A DNA stretch of 64,000 nucleotides, taken from JAZBPO01 sp963691775. GTDB taxonomy: Bacteria; Pseudomonadota; Gammaproteobacteria; Pseudomonadales; Azotimanducaceae. The notes beneath the pieces were generated by a model, which ran no database searches, was not told the DNA's origin, and was given only the letters and a program-made list of their open reading frames with translations. The stretch is taken from NCBI GenBank assembly GCA_963691775.1, contig OY829369.1, positions 1,798,001-1,862,000 of the forward strand, in the 5' to 3' direction. Shown here piece by piece: positions 17,848-26,246 of this stretch (positions within the stretch are counted from its first letter, which is position 1; every line of letters begins with the position of its first letter). The translations under genes and the position numbers were made by a program.

Positions 17848-18339
17848 TCAGCGCACCCGCATGCGCCGTCGCAGCGCGCGCTGCAGATTGAAAGCCAGAG
17901 GCCAAAGCATCGCACTCGTCAGGGCAGGCACCACCACCCACCAGCTCCACACCGCGTCGCGCACAACGATCTCGATCGCCATGTCGATGCTCTGAGCGAG
18001 AGAAACCGTGACAAAAACGATGAGCGCCTGCTGCAGGGTTGCGTACATGCGCAGGCGCTCGTAGAGCGTGAGGCCCGCCCAGGCAATCAGCACGAGACCG
18101 AGCGCATGCTGACCAAGCAGATTCCCGGTCATGCTGTCGACAAATATGCCCGACACCCAGGCCGTTCCCATGCCGACCTGCTGCGGTACCGCGATGACCC
18201 AGTAGAGCACCACCAATGCCACCCAGTCCGGCCGCAACCAGCCCAGCCAGGCGGGAAAGCTCGCTGGAAATTCGAGCGCCGTGAGCACCAGCGCAAGCAC
18301 CAGACACATTCCGAGCGCGGCAAGCGTGGCAGGCCTCAT
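17848..18339 (-). CDS. mreD: MreD rod-shape protein
   Basis: Inner-membrane component of the MreBCD elongasome; 163 residues with about five hydrophobic segments. Conserved points include PDWVALVVLYWVIAVPQQVGMGTAWVSG and GLVLIAWAGLTLYERLRMY. Its start overlaps the end of mreC (4 nt), and its stop abuts the maf start. Confidence 0.94.
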   Translation of the reverse strand: MRPATLAALGMCLVLALVLTALEFPASFPAWLGWLRPDWVALVVLYWVIAVPQQVGMGTAWVSGIFVDSMTGNLLGQHALGLVLIAWAGLTLYERLRMYATLQQALIVFVTVSLAQSIDMAIEIVVRDAVWSWWVVVPALTSAMLWPLAFNLQRALRRRMRVR

Positions 18340-19217
18340 GGCACACCAGAACCTGAGCGCCCGAGGGCCCGCGCGGCATCCTCTACCGCCTCATCGCCGA
18401 CGAAGCCGCCCTCCTGGGCGCCGACCAGGACGAGATGACGGCTGCGCGCGAGCTGGGCGGTCGGCCGCGCACGAACGGAGGCAAAGGGCGCGGACGGGTC
18501 TTCCACCACATCGTCGACGACGGCGACGGGATAGCCCGGCGGGAAGCGACCACCGAGGCCTGACGACACCAGCAGGTCACCGACGCGTATGTCTGCCGTG
18601 TTCGGAACGTGCTGGAGACTCAAGAGATCGACCTCTCCGGTCCCTCGAAGAATCGCTCGCAGATCGTTGCGCACAACCTGTACGGGGGTCGCGTGGGCAA
18701 GATCGGTAACCATGAGTATGCGTGAGGACAACGGCCCGACGGCGATCACCTGGCCCATGAGTCCGTCCGCATCAAGCACGGCGTCCCCCAGGCCGACACC
18801 AGCCTGAGCGCCTTTGTCGACCACCATCAACTGCCGCGTCGGATCCGGGGAAAGACCGATTACCTCAGCGAAACGCACGGCGCCCTCGACGCGCTGCGTA
18901 CCGTCGAGAAGCGCCCGCAGACGCTCTATCTCATGTTCGAGCGCTGCGACGCGCTGGTTCTCCGCAGCCAGGCCAAGCACCTGCATGCGCAGCCTTGCAT
19001 TCTCGGAATACAGCAGCAGCCAGTTCGATGCGATCTCGAAGCCCGCATGGGGTACGTTGGCGATCATGAATACAGGCGTGGTGAGCAGTGACAGGCCAGA
19101 GCGCACGGGGGCAAGCGCCGTGCTGCGAGCATCCACGGTCATGAGGCCGAGCGAGAGCACGCCCAGGGCGACCGCGATGTAGCCGGTAAAGGAGCGTTCG
19201 AGGAAGAGCGGCTTGAT
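18336..19217 (-). CDS. mreC: MreC rod-shape protein (probable ATC start)
   Basis: Bitopic periplasmic scaffold that links MreB filaments to peptidoglycan synthases. Conserved parts: LMVVDKGAQAGVGLGDAV, HATPVQVVRNDLRAI and SSGLGGRFPPGYPV. The only ordinary start candidate, GTG 19160, falls inside the membrane helix. In frame upstream the sequence reads IKPLFLERSFTGYIAVALG, which is typical MreC (E. coli begins MKPIF). An in-frame TAG at 19233-19235 bounds the frame, and no ATG, GTG or TTG is available before 19160. GAGGGAGG at 19226-19233 sits 8 nt before an ATC codon (19217). I therefore annotate ATC, 293 residues. A sequencing error is the alternative. Confidence 0.93.
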   Translation of the reverse strand: MKPLFLERSFTGYIAVALGVLSLGLMTVDARSTALAPVRSGLSLLTTPVFMIANVPHAGFEIASNWLLLYSENARLRMQVLGLAAENQRVAALEHEIERLRALLDGTQRVEGAVRFAEVIGLSPDPTRQLMVVDKGAQAGVGLGDAVLDADGLMGQVIAVGPLSSRILMVTDLAHATPVQVVRNDLRAILRGTGEVDLLSLQHVPNTADIRVGDLLVSSGLGGRFPPGYPVAVVDDVVEDPSAPFASVRARPTAQLARSRHLVLVGAQEGGFVGDEAVEDAARALGRSGSGVP

Positions 19218-19281
19218 GGCAAGTGCCTCCCTCTAGCATCCGCATGAGCAGGGCGGGACCGTTGCAGGCCCGCCCGTGGGC

Positions 19282-20325
19282 TCATTCGCGTGACATCAGG
19301 TCGAGCGTGCCGAGCTCGTCCATCAGTTCCATGGCTTTCCCGCCTCCCCGCGCAACGCAGGTAAGGGGCTCATCGGCAACGAGCACGGGCAACCCCGTCT
19401 CCTCGGCCAGCAGCAGGTCAAGATCACGCAGCAAAGCGCCGCCGCCCGTGAGCACGATGCCGGATTCGGCGATATCGGAGGCAAGCTCGGGCGGCGTCTG
19501 CTCAAGCGCACCCTTGACGGCCTGCACGATCATCGCGAGAGGCTCCTGCAGCGCCTCGAGAATCTCGTTCGAGGTCAACGTGAAGCTCCGCGGCACGCCT
19601 TCGGCGAGATTGCGACCACGCACGTCGATCTCGCGCACCTCTTTGCCCGGGTACGCCGTGCCGATCTCCTGCTTGATCCGTTCCGCCGTCGCGTCGCCAA
19701 TGAGGCTGCCCTGCGTGCGCCGCACATACGCAACGATCGCCTCGTCGAAGCGGTCACCTCCGACCCGAACGGATTCCGAATAGACAATGCCATTGAGAGA
19801 AATGACGGCGATTTCCGTCGTACCGCCGCCGATGTCGACGACCATGGTGCCGCGGGCCTCATGCACCGGGAGGCCCGCACCAACCGCGGCCGCCATGGGT
19901 TCCTCGATCAGGAACACCTCGCTGGCACCTGCAGACAGGGCAGACTCGCGAATCGCCCGACGCTCTACCGCAGTCGCCTTGCCCGGCACGCAAATGAGCA
20001 CGCGCGGTGAGGGGCGCATGAGCTTGTTGGCCTGATGGACCTTGTCGATGAAGTGCTTGAGCATCTTCTCGCACACCTGGAAGTCCGCAATCACGCCGTC
20101 CTTGAGCGGCCGGATCGCGGTGATGTTGCCGGGCGTGCGACCCAGCATGCGCTTGGCGTCGACACCGACGGCTGCAACGGCCTTCAGGTTGTTGTGCTGG
20201 CGAATGGCGACGACAGAAGGTTCATTCAGGACGATGCCTTCGTCCTTGACGTAGATGAGGGTGTTCGCCGTCCCCAGGTCGATCGACAGATCCCTGGAGA
20301 ACAACCCCCTGAATTTCTTCAACAT
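19282..20325 (-). CDS. mreB: MreB actin-like cell-shape protein
   Basis: Bacterial actin that organises lateral wall synthesis; 347 residues. Phosphate-1 motif DLGTANTLIYVKDEGIVLNEPS near residue 17, phosphate-2 VVDIGGGTTEIAVISL, adenosine motif GGGALLRDLDLL, and the amphipathic N-terminus MLKKFRGLFS. First gene of the mre-maf-rng-yhdP-tldD unit, divergent from gatC. Confidence 0.98.
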   Translation of the reverse strand: MLKKFRGLFSRDLSIDLGTANTLIYVKDEGIVLNEPSVVAIRQHNNLKAVAAVGVDAKRMLGRTPGNITAIRPLKDGVIADFQVCEKMLKHFIDKVHQANKLMRPSPRVLICVPGKATAVERRAIRESALSAGASEVFLIEEPMAAAVGAGLPVHEARGTMVVDIGGGTTEIAVISLNGIVYSESVRVGGDRFDEAIVAYVRRTQGSLIGDATAERIKQEIGTAYPGKEVREIDVRGRNLAEGVPRSFTLTSNEILEALQEPLAMIVQAVKGALEQTPPELASDIAESGIVLTGGGALLRDLDLLLAEETGLPVLVADEPLTCVARGGGKAMELMDELGTLDLMSRE

Positions 20326-20370
20326 GTAGGTCGCGAGGTCCCGAGTGGAAAGCGACGGAGAGCGGGCAGA

Positions 20371-20399
20371 ACTTTAGCAACGCGCCCCCTGTGGGGCAA
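20371..20399 (-). promoter_or_regulatory. Probable sigma-70 promoter of mreB
   Basis: On the minus strand TTGCCC (20399-20394) and TAAAGT (20376-20371) are separated by exactly 17 bp. Each hexamer matches the consensus at four of six positions. It lies about 45 bp ahead of the mreB ATG in the mreB-gatC divergent region. Confidence 0.5.
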
Positions 20400-20499
20400 T
20401 ACGAAAACATGCTAATTTCCGCGACCTTGCGCGCGCCCGCCGCCCTCAGGCAGAGCGCTCGCGGAGCGTCTCCCAAGCTCTTGCATTCGGAGTTGTTCG

Positions 20500-20799
20500 A
20501 TGGCGGATTCATCGCACGTCGATGCCGACCGTGTTCGGCAGATCGCATTCCTCGCCCGAATCGCCCTCGCGGAAGGCGAGGCCGAGGGGCGCATCGCCGA
20601 TCTCGAATCGATTCTGACCATGGTCGACCGCATGCGCGCCCTGCCCACCGAGGGCGTCGAACCCCTCTCTCACCCCCTTGATGCGGTTCAGCGCCTGCGC
20701 GCGGACGCCGTCACGGAGGACAACCGCCGAGACGCCTTGCAGGCAGGCGCGCCCATGATCGAGGACGGCTACTTCGTTGTGCCCCGGGTGATCGAATGA
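20500..20799 (+). CDS. gatC: GatC, Asp/Glu-tRNA amidotransferase subunit C
   Basis: A 99-residue subunit that wraps GatA and GatB in the GatCAB complex, which amidates Glu-tRNA(Gln) and/or Asp-tRNA(Asn). Typical helical opening with VRQIAFLARIALAEGE and the conserved central VDRMRALPTEGVEPLSHPLD; the tail DGYFVVPRVIE is the canonical family ending. Its stop overlaps the gatA start (ATGA). Confidence 0.96.
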   Translation: MADSSHVDADRVRQIAFLARIALAEGEAEGRIADLESILTMVDRMRALPTEGVEPLSHPLDAVQRLRADAVTEDNRRDALQAGAPMIEDGYFVVPRVIE

Positions 20800-22247
20800 G
20801 TACTGCCGACACCCTTACTGCACACTCCGCTGCGCTCGCGCACGGCGCGCGCTCCAGTCGCGACCTGCTTGACGACGCCCTTGCACGCATCGAGGCCGCA
20901 GAGCACCTCAATGCCTTCATCAGCGTCGACGCCGACGCCGCGAGGTCCATGGCCGATGCAGCCGATGCACGTGGCGTCGCCGGCCGCCTCGGCCCCCTCG
21001 ACGGCGTGCCCATCACGCTGAAGGACATCTTCTGCGTCGAAGGCGACCGCACCACGGCAGGCTCACGGATGCTTGCGCAGTGGCGCTCGCCCTATGACGC
21101 ACACCTCGTCGAGCGTCTTCGCGCCGCTGGTGCGGTGCTGCTCGGGAAGGCAAACATGGATGAGTTCGCCATGGGGTCTTCCGGCGAGAACAGCGCCTTT
21201 GGCGCGACCCTGAATCCGTGGAACCCGACGCGCGTGCCGGGCGGGTCATCGTCCGGTTCGGCTGCGGCCGTGGCCGCATCCCTTGTCCCGGGCGCCATCG
21301 GCACCGATACGGGGGGGTCGATCCGCCAGCCGGCGGCGTTCTGCGGCATCACCGGCCTGAAGCCGACCTACGGCCGCGTCTCGCGTTTCGGGATGATCGC
21401 ATTTGCATCGTCGCTCGATCAGGCTGGCACCTTTACGCATACGGCGGAAGATGCCGCCTTGCTCCTGCAGGCCATCGCCGGCTTCGACGCGCGCGACTCG
21501 ACCTCGGCACAGGAACCCGTCCCGGATTACAGCGCCGCGCTACGTGCTCCGATCGCCGGGCGGACCCTCGGCATTGCGCCCAGATTGCTCGCCGATCTGC
21601 CCGCGGAGATGGCCGGGGCGCTCGATCAGGTGCGGCGCGAGTATGAGGCGCTCGGCGCTCGCTGCGTCGAGATCGATCTGGACGCCGCACTGAGCGGTGT
21701 CTCCGCCTATTACGTCGTTGCCTCCGCCGAGGCGTCCACGAATCTCTCTCGCTTCGACGGCGTTCGTTTCGGCCATCGCTGCGAGGACCCGGCGGATCTG
21801 ACGGACCTCTACTGTCGCTCGCGCGCCGAGGGTTTCGGCGAAGAGGTAAAACGACGCATCCTGACGGGCACCTACGCGCTCTCCGTCGGCTACTACGATG
21901 CGTACTATCGAACGGCACAACGCGTCCGGCGCCTGATCCGCGACGAGTTCCTCTCAGCCTTCGATACCGTGGACGTCATCCTGGCGCCGGTCACGCCCTC
22001 CCCCGCCTTTGCGATCGGCGAGAACACGACTGATCCAGTCGCCATGTACCTGCAGGACGTATTCACGATTCCTGCGAGCCTCGCGGGACTCCCGGCGCTG
22101 TCGCTGCCGGCCGGATTCGTGAACGGCTTGCCGGTCGGCGCGCAGTTGATTGCGCCGCACTTCGGCGAAGCGGTCCTGTTCGCCCTCGCGCATGCCTTTC
22201 AGCAGGCAACCGATCACCACGAAGCCCGACCGGGAGGCGCGCACTGA
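20796..22247 (+). CDS. gatA: GatA, Asp/Glu-tRNA amidotransferase subunit A
   Basis: Amidase-signature glutaminase of 483 residues that supplies ammonia to GatB. The Ser-cisSer-Lys triad is visible: Lys in PITLKDIFCV, Ser in GGSSSGSAAAVAA and nucleophilic Ser in GTDTGGSIRQPAAFCG. DEFAMGSSGENS and the C-terminal SLPAGFVNGLPVGAQLIAP are standard. Overlaps gatC by four bases and gatB by one. Confidence 0.98.
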   Translation: MSTADTLTAHSAALAHGARSSRDLLDDALARIEAAEHLNAFISVDADAARSMADAADARGVAGRLGPLDGVPITLKDIFCVEGDRTTAGSRMLAQWRSPYDAHLVERLRAAGAVLLGKANMDEFAMGSSGENSAFGATLNPWNPTRVPGGSSSGSAAAVAASLVPGAIGTDTGGSIRQPAAFCGITGLKPTYGRVSRFGMIAFASSLDQAGTFTHTAEDAALLLQAIAGFDARDSTSAQEPVPDYSAALRAPIAGRTLGIAPRLLADLPAEMAGALDQVRREYEALGARCVEIDLDAALSGVSAYYVVASAEASTNLSRFDGVRFGHRCEDPADLTDLYCRSRAEGFGEEVKRRILTGTYALSVGYYDAYYRTAQRVRRLIRDEFLSAFDTVDVILAPVTPSPAFAIGENTTDPVAMYLQDVFTIPASLAGLPALSLPAGFVNGLPVGAQLIAPHFGEAVLFALAHAFQQATDHHEARPGGAH

Positions 22248-23686
22248 TGGTCTGGGAAACGGTGATCGGCCTGGAGATTCATGCGCAGCTCGCGACCGCC
22301 TCGAAGATCTTTTCGGGTAGCTCGACGGCCTTCGGGGCTGCGCCAAACGTACAGGCCTGTGCGCTTGACCTGGGCCTGCCGGGTACGCTCCCGGTCTTCA
22401 ACGGCAACGCCCTGAACATGGCGATCCGCTTCGGTCTGGCGATCGATGCGGAAATCGCGGAAGAAACCGAGTTCGCGCGCAAGAACTACTTCTACCCGGA
22501 CCTGCCGAAGGGCTATCAAACGAGTCAACTCGATCGCCCGATTGTCGGCCGAGGCGCCGTAACGATCTCGCTCGGCAACGAGCAGCAGAAGGTGGTGAAC
22601 ATCACTCGAGCCCACTTGGAGGAAGACGCCGGCAAATCTGTGCATGACGCGCTTCCGGGCGCCACGGGCATCGATCTCAATCGCGCCGGCACGCCCCTGC
22701 TGGAGATCGTGAGCGAGCCGGACATGCGCAGCGCCAGCGAAGCTGCGACCTACATGCGCACCATTCACTCGCTGGTGCGCTGGATCGGCATCTGCGACGG
22801 CAACATGCAGGAGGGTTCGTTCCGCGCCGATGCAAACGTGTCCGTCCGGCCAGCGGGGTCGGAGCGCCTCGGTACCCGCACCGAGATCAAGAACCTGAAC
22901 TCCTTCCGCTTCCTCGAGCGGGCCATCGAGTTCGAGGTAGAGCGCCAGATCGAGGTGATCGAGAGCGGCGGCAGCATTCGCCAGGAAACACGGCTATTCG
23001 ATCCTGACCGCGGCGAGACGCGAGCGATGCGCAGCAAGGAAGAGGCCGAGGACTATCGCTACTTTCCGTGCCCGGATCTACTCCCCGTGCGCGTTGAAGC
23101 CGAGGTGCTCGAGCGCGTGCGCCGGGAACTTCCGGAGCTGCCGCAGGCAAAGCGTGATCGATTCACCCAGACGCTCGGCCTGTCCGCCTATGACGCGGAA
23201 ATCCTCACCGCCGACCGTGACGTCGCCGAGTACTTCGAGCGCGTCCTCGCAACTGCCGGCGACGCCAAGCTTGCAGCGAACTGGGTCATGGGTGAGGTCG
23301 CGGCGGCCTGCAATCAGGCCCAGCGCGGCTTCGATTCCGCGCCGATCGCGGCAGAGTCGGTTGGACAACTGATCACGCGCATTGCCGACGAAACGATCTC
23401 CACGAAGATCGCCAAGACCGTGTTCGAGGTGATGCTCGCCGAAGGCGGCGAACCCGACGACATCATCGAAGCGCGCGGCCTCAAGCAGATGTCCGACAGC
23501 GGCGCGCTTGAAGCCCTTGTCGACGCCGTGATCGCCGAGCATCCAGGCCAGGTGGAGCAGTTCCGTAGCGGCAAGGAAAAACTCATGGGCTTCTTCGTCG
23601 GCCAGGTCATGAAGCGCACGGGTGGACGGGCGAATCCCGGACAGGTGAACGGCCTGCTGCGAGACCGACTCAAGGCGGACACGTGA
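22247..23686 (+). CDS. gatB: GatB, Asp/Glu-tRNA amidotransferase subunit B
   Basis: Kinase/transamidase subunit that activates the misacylated tRNA; 479 residues. Opening WETVIGLEIHAQLATASKIF, the family sequence FYPDLPKGYQTSQ, EIKNLNSFRFLERAIEFE and SKEEAEDYRYFPCPDLLP are all present. The C-terminal YqeY-like helical tail (RTGGRANPGQVNGLLRDRL) binds the tRNA elbow. Last subunit of gatCAB. Confidence 0.98.
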   Translation: MVWETVIGLEIHAQLATASKIFSGSSTAFGAAPNVQACALDLGLPGTLPVFNGNALNMAIRFGLAIDAEIAEETEFARKNYFYPDLPKGYQTSQLDRPIVGRGAVTISLGNEQQKVVNITRAHLEEDAGKSVHDALPGATGIDLNRAGTPLLEIVSEPDMRSASEAATYMRTIHSLVRWIGICDGNMQEGSFRADANVSVRPAGSERLGTRTEIKNLNSFRFLERAIEFEVERQIEVIESGGSIRQETRLFDPDRGETRAMRSKEEAEDYRYFPCPDLLPVRVEAEVLERVRRELPELPQAKRDRFTQTLGLSAYDAEILTADRDVAEYFERVLATAGDAKLAANWVMGEVAAACNQAQRGFDSAPIAAESVGQLITRIADETISTKIAKTVFEVMLAEGGEPDDIIEARGLKQMSDSGALEALVDAVIAEHPGQVEQFRSGKEKLMGFFVGQVMKRTGGRANPGQVNGLLRDRLKADT

Positions 23687-23696
23687 GCGATCTGCC

Positions 23697-24740
23697 GTGA
23701 CCACCCCGGAAGCGCTCATCGGCGCAAAGGTCCGTCGCCGCGCGGACGGGGTCGAGCTTTGGTTCCTGCGCATCCGCCGCACCACGGGCCTGCCGCCCAG
23801 CGCATTCGGCGTGCTGGTCGCGCTTGCCGCGACGGCCATCGTCGCAAGCGGCGCGCTGCATCCGGGCATAAAGTCATCGGACGCAGCGTCGTTCCTCGCG
23901 TCCGGGGCCTTCTTCGGGGTCAGTCTCGGCATGATCGCCGGCATCATGCCAAGACTGATCGAAGCGGCTCGCGCGGACCTTGCAGAACTCGCGCCTTTGT
24001 ATCCGGGTGATGGCGAGTCGCTCACACACGCCGCCGGCGCTCTATCGCGCCTGACACCCGGCACGACCTCAGCGCTCACTGCGCTCGGCATCGCAGCCGG
24101 CATTTTGCACGCATGGCTTCTCGGCCATTTGGCCCTGCCCTGGTGGCCGGCCCTTGCTCAAACGCTCGGCACGCTCGCCCTCTGGGTTGCAATGATGCTT
24201 TCGATGACGCCGCTCTTCATGAACGCGCTCCTGTTCGATCAACTCGGCCGTCACGCAGAGCCGGATCTTTTCGACCGCGGCGCGACTGCGCCGTTCGGCA
24301 CGCTCGCCCTGCGTCCGACGCTCATGGTGGTCGGTCTGCAATGTGCGTATCCGATCCTCTTCGTAGGTGGCGGCAACTCGCTCGCCTGGGCGACGCTCAT
24401 CGGGAGCGGGGTGTCACTCGTGACCATGTCCGGGCTCTTCTTCCTGCCGCTGTCCGGAATCCGCACGCGCCTGCGCGCGGTCAAGCGGGCGCGGCTGGCG
24501 GAGGTCGACGCGCGCATCGGCGAACTGCGCCCGGCGCTGCGCGACTACGGACCTGCCACGCGGCTTGACCAATTGACCGCTCTCGAGTCGCTCCTTGCCC
24601 TGCGCGAGCGCATCCTGCGGGCGTCCACCTGGCCCCTGGACGTTGCCGGCATCCAAGGCGTGCTGATCTACGTGATCCTGCCGCCGCTGACCTGGGCGGC
24701 CGCGGCGTTCGTGGAGATGGCAATCGACCGATCGCTGTGA
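23697..24740 (+). CDS. Uncharacterised polytopic membrane protein
   Basis: A 347-residue protein, GTG start 10 nt after gatB, so probably co-transcribed. I do not recognise a family. Hydrophobic segments occur near residues 38-58, 66-86, 122-143, 152-175, 210-230, 236-256 and 318-340, suggesting six or seven helices. A basic, Arg-rich stretch (IRTRLRAVKRARLAEVDARI) forms a probable cytoplasmic helix before the last segment. No metal, nucleotide or transporter signature is evident. Codon usage and GC content match gatB, so it looks like a real gene. Confidence 0.75.
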   Translation: MTTPEALIGAKVRRRADGVELWFLRIRRTTGLPPSAFGVLVALAATAIVASGALHPGIKSSDAASFLASGAFFGVSLGMIAGIMPRLIEAARADLAELAPLYPGDGESLTHAAGALSRLTPGTTSALTALGIAAGILHAWLLGHLALPWWPALAQTLGTLALWVAMMLSMTPLFMNALLFDQLGRHAEPDLFDRGATAPFGTLALRPTLMVVGLQCAYPILFVGGGNSLAWATLIGSGVSLVTMSGLFFLPLSGIRTRLRAVKRARLAEVDARIGELRPALRDYGPATRLDQLTALESLLALRERILRASTWPLDVAGIQGVLIYVILPPLTWAAAAFVEMAIDRSL

Positions 24741-24741
24741 G

Positions 24742-25146
24742 TCAGCCGTTGCCCGGCGCGAGGTCCTGCACGGCCCTGAGCACGTCCCTGCGGCTGATCT
24801 GCCCGACGAGTCGGCCTTCGTGCACGACCGGCAGGCGACGCCGGCGATCATGTACGAAGATCTGCGAGACAGAATAGATATCGGTGTCCGCCGATACGGA
24901 CTGGGCGCCCTCTGTCATGACCTCGGAGACGGTCCCCTCGATGCTGCCGTGATAGGAGCGCTTCAGGACTTCCTCGAGGAAGTCGATTTCGGACAGCACG
25001 CCGATCAGGTGCCCACCCTCATCAACCACTGGCGCGCCAGAGATGCGCTCCTCGAGCATGGTGTTCATGGCCTCGAACAGCGGTGTCGAGGGCCTGAAGG
25101 TGATCAGCTTTCTGGTCATGTAGTCGGAGACTTTGACGGACTTCAT
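24742..25146 (-). CDS. CBS-domain pair protein
   Basis: A 134-residue stand-alone pair of CBS domains, the adenine-nucleotide-sensing module. CBS1 (VSDYMTRKLITFRPSTPLFEAM to LIGVLSEIDFLEE) and CBS2 (VSEVMTEGAQSVSADTDIYSV to LVGQISRRDVLRA) are clear. The start is ATG 25146 behind a strong GAGGGAGGGG; longer frames upstream are low-complexity shadow. The stop is next to the convergent stop of the membrane protein. It may sense AMP or ATP; the partner is unknown. It is divergent from cysD. Confidence 0.9.
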   Translation of the reverse strand: MKSVKVSDYMTRKLITFRPSTPLFEAMNTMLEERISGAPVVDEGGHLIGVLSEIDFLEEVLKRSYHGSIEGTVSEVMTEGAQSVSADTDIYSVSQIFVHDRRRRLPVVHEGRLVGQISRRDVLRAVQDLAPGNG

Positions 25147-25337
25147 AGCACCCCTCCCTCGTTCAACCTGTGTTGTTACACCGACGCCGGCCGCGCCGCA
25201 ATCACAGACGGTCGGCGCCCCGGTCCGGGTGCATGGCCAAGCGCGATCATTCCCCTGCATCGATCCGAGGTCTACACTTCGCGCCGCTGCCGTGCTTGCC
25301 GCGGCGCTCCGCCCACCGGCCCATCCGGAACCCGTAG

Positions 25338-26246
25338 ATGAGCGACGCACGCCTGACCCACCTCAAGCAATTGGAAGCAGAGAGCATCCGGATCATCCGC
25401 GAGGTTGCCGCGGAGTTCGAGAACCCGGTGATGCTGTACTCGATCGGGAAGGATTCCGCGGTCTTGCTGCACCTGACCCTGAAGGCCTTCCATCCGGGAC
25501 GTGTCCCCTTCCCGCTCCTGCACGTCGACACGACCTGGAAATTCCAGGACATGTATCGGTTTCGGGACAGCCTGCCGGATCGCCTCGGCGTCGACCTGCG
25601 CATCTGGCGGAACGAAGAGGGCGTCGCCGCTGGCGTCAATCCCTTCACCTACGGATCGAAAAAACACACCGACATCATGAAGACGCAGGGTCTGCTGCAG
25701 GCTCTGAATCACTACAGGTTCGACGCGGCCTTCGGCGGCGCGCGGCGAGACGAGGAGAAATCGCGTGCCAAGGAGCGCGTCTACTCCTTCCGGGATGCGA
25801 ACCACCGCTGGGACCCCAAGAACCAGCGCCCGGAGCTGTGGCAGCTCTACAACGGCAACATCAATCGGGGCGAGTCCATCCGCGTGTTCCCCATGTCCAA
25901 CTGGACGGAGCTCGACGTCTGGCAGTACATCCTGCTCGAGGACATCCCGCTCGTGCCGCTGTACTTCGCCGCCGAACGCCCCGTCGTGGAGCGCGATGGC
26001 ACCCTGATCATGGTTGACGATGACCGCATGCCGCTGAACGAGGGTGAGGTGCCGATGATGAAGAGCGTCCGCTTCCGGACGCTGGGCTGCTATCCGCTCT
26101 CCGGCGCGATCGAATCGGACGCTGACACGCTGCCGAAGATCATTCAGGAAATGCTACTCGCAAAGGATTCCGAGCGGCAGGGACGCCTCATCGACCACGA
26201 TTCGGCCGCCTCCATGGAACAGAAGAAGCGCGAGGGGTATTTCTGA
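25338..26246 (+). CDS. cysD: CysD, sulfate adenylyltransferase subunit 2
   Basis: PP-loop ATP pyrophosphatase subunit of ATP sulfurylase; makes adenosine 5'-phosphosulfate with CysN. 302 residues. PP-loop YSIGKDSAVLLHL, RDSLPDRLG, FGGARRDEEKSRAKER and FPMSNWTELDVWQYI are CysD signatures. The stop overlaps the cysN start (TGATG). The ATG is preceded by a weak ribosome site. Provides activated sulfate for assimilation and for sulfotransferases. Confidence 0.98.
   Translation: MSDARLTHLKQLEAESIRIIREVAAEFENPVMLYSIGKDSAVLLHLTLKAFHPGRVPFPLLHVDTTWKFQDMYRFRDSLPDRLGVDLRIWRNEEGVAAGVNPFTYGSKKHTDIMKTQGLLQALNHYRFDAAFGGARRDEEKSRAKERVYSFRDANHRWDPKNQRPELWQLYNGNINRGESIRVFPMSNWTELDVWQYILLEDIPLVPLYFAAERPVVERDGTLIMVDDDRMPLNEGEVPMMKSVRFRTLGCYPLSGAIESDADTLPKIIQEMLLAKDSERQGRLIDHDSAASMEQKKREGYF

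Noticed and set aside
25147..25337. SAM or cysteine-type riboswitch ahead of cysD
   Set aside because: No conserved kink-turn or multi-helix core could be drawn; only a weak TTCCCC-17-TACACT promoter-like pair is visible.
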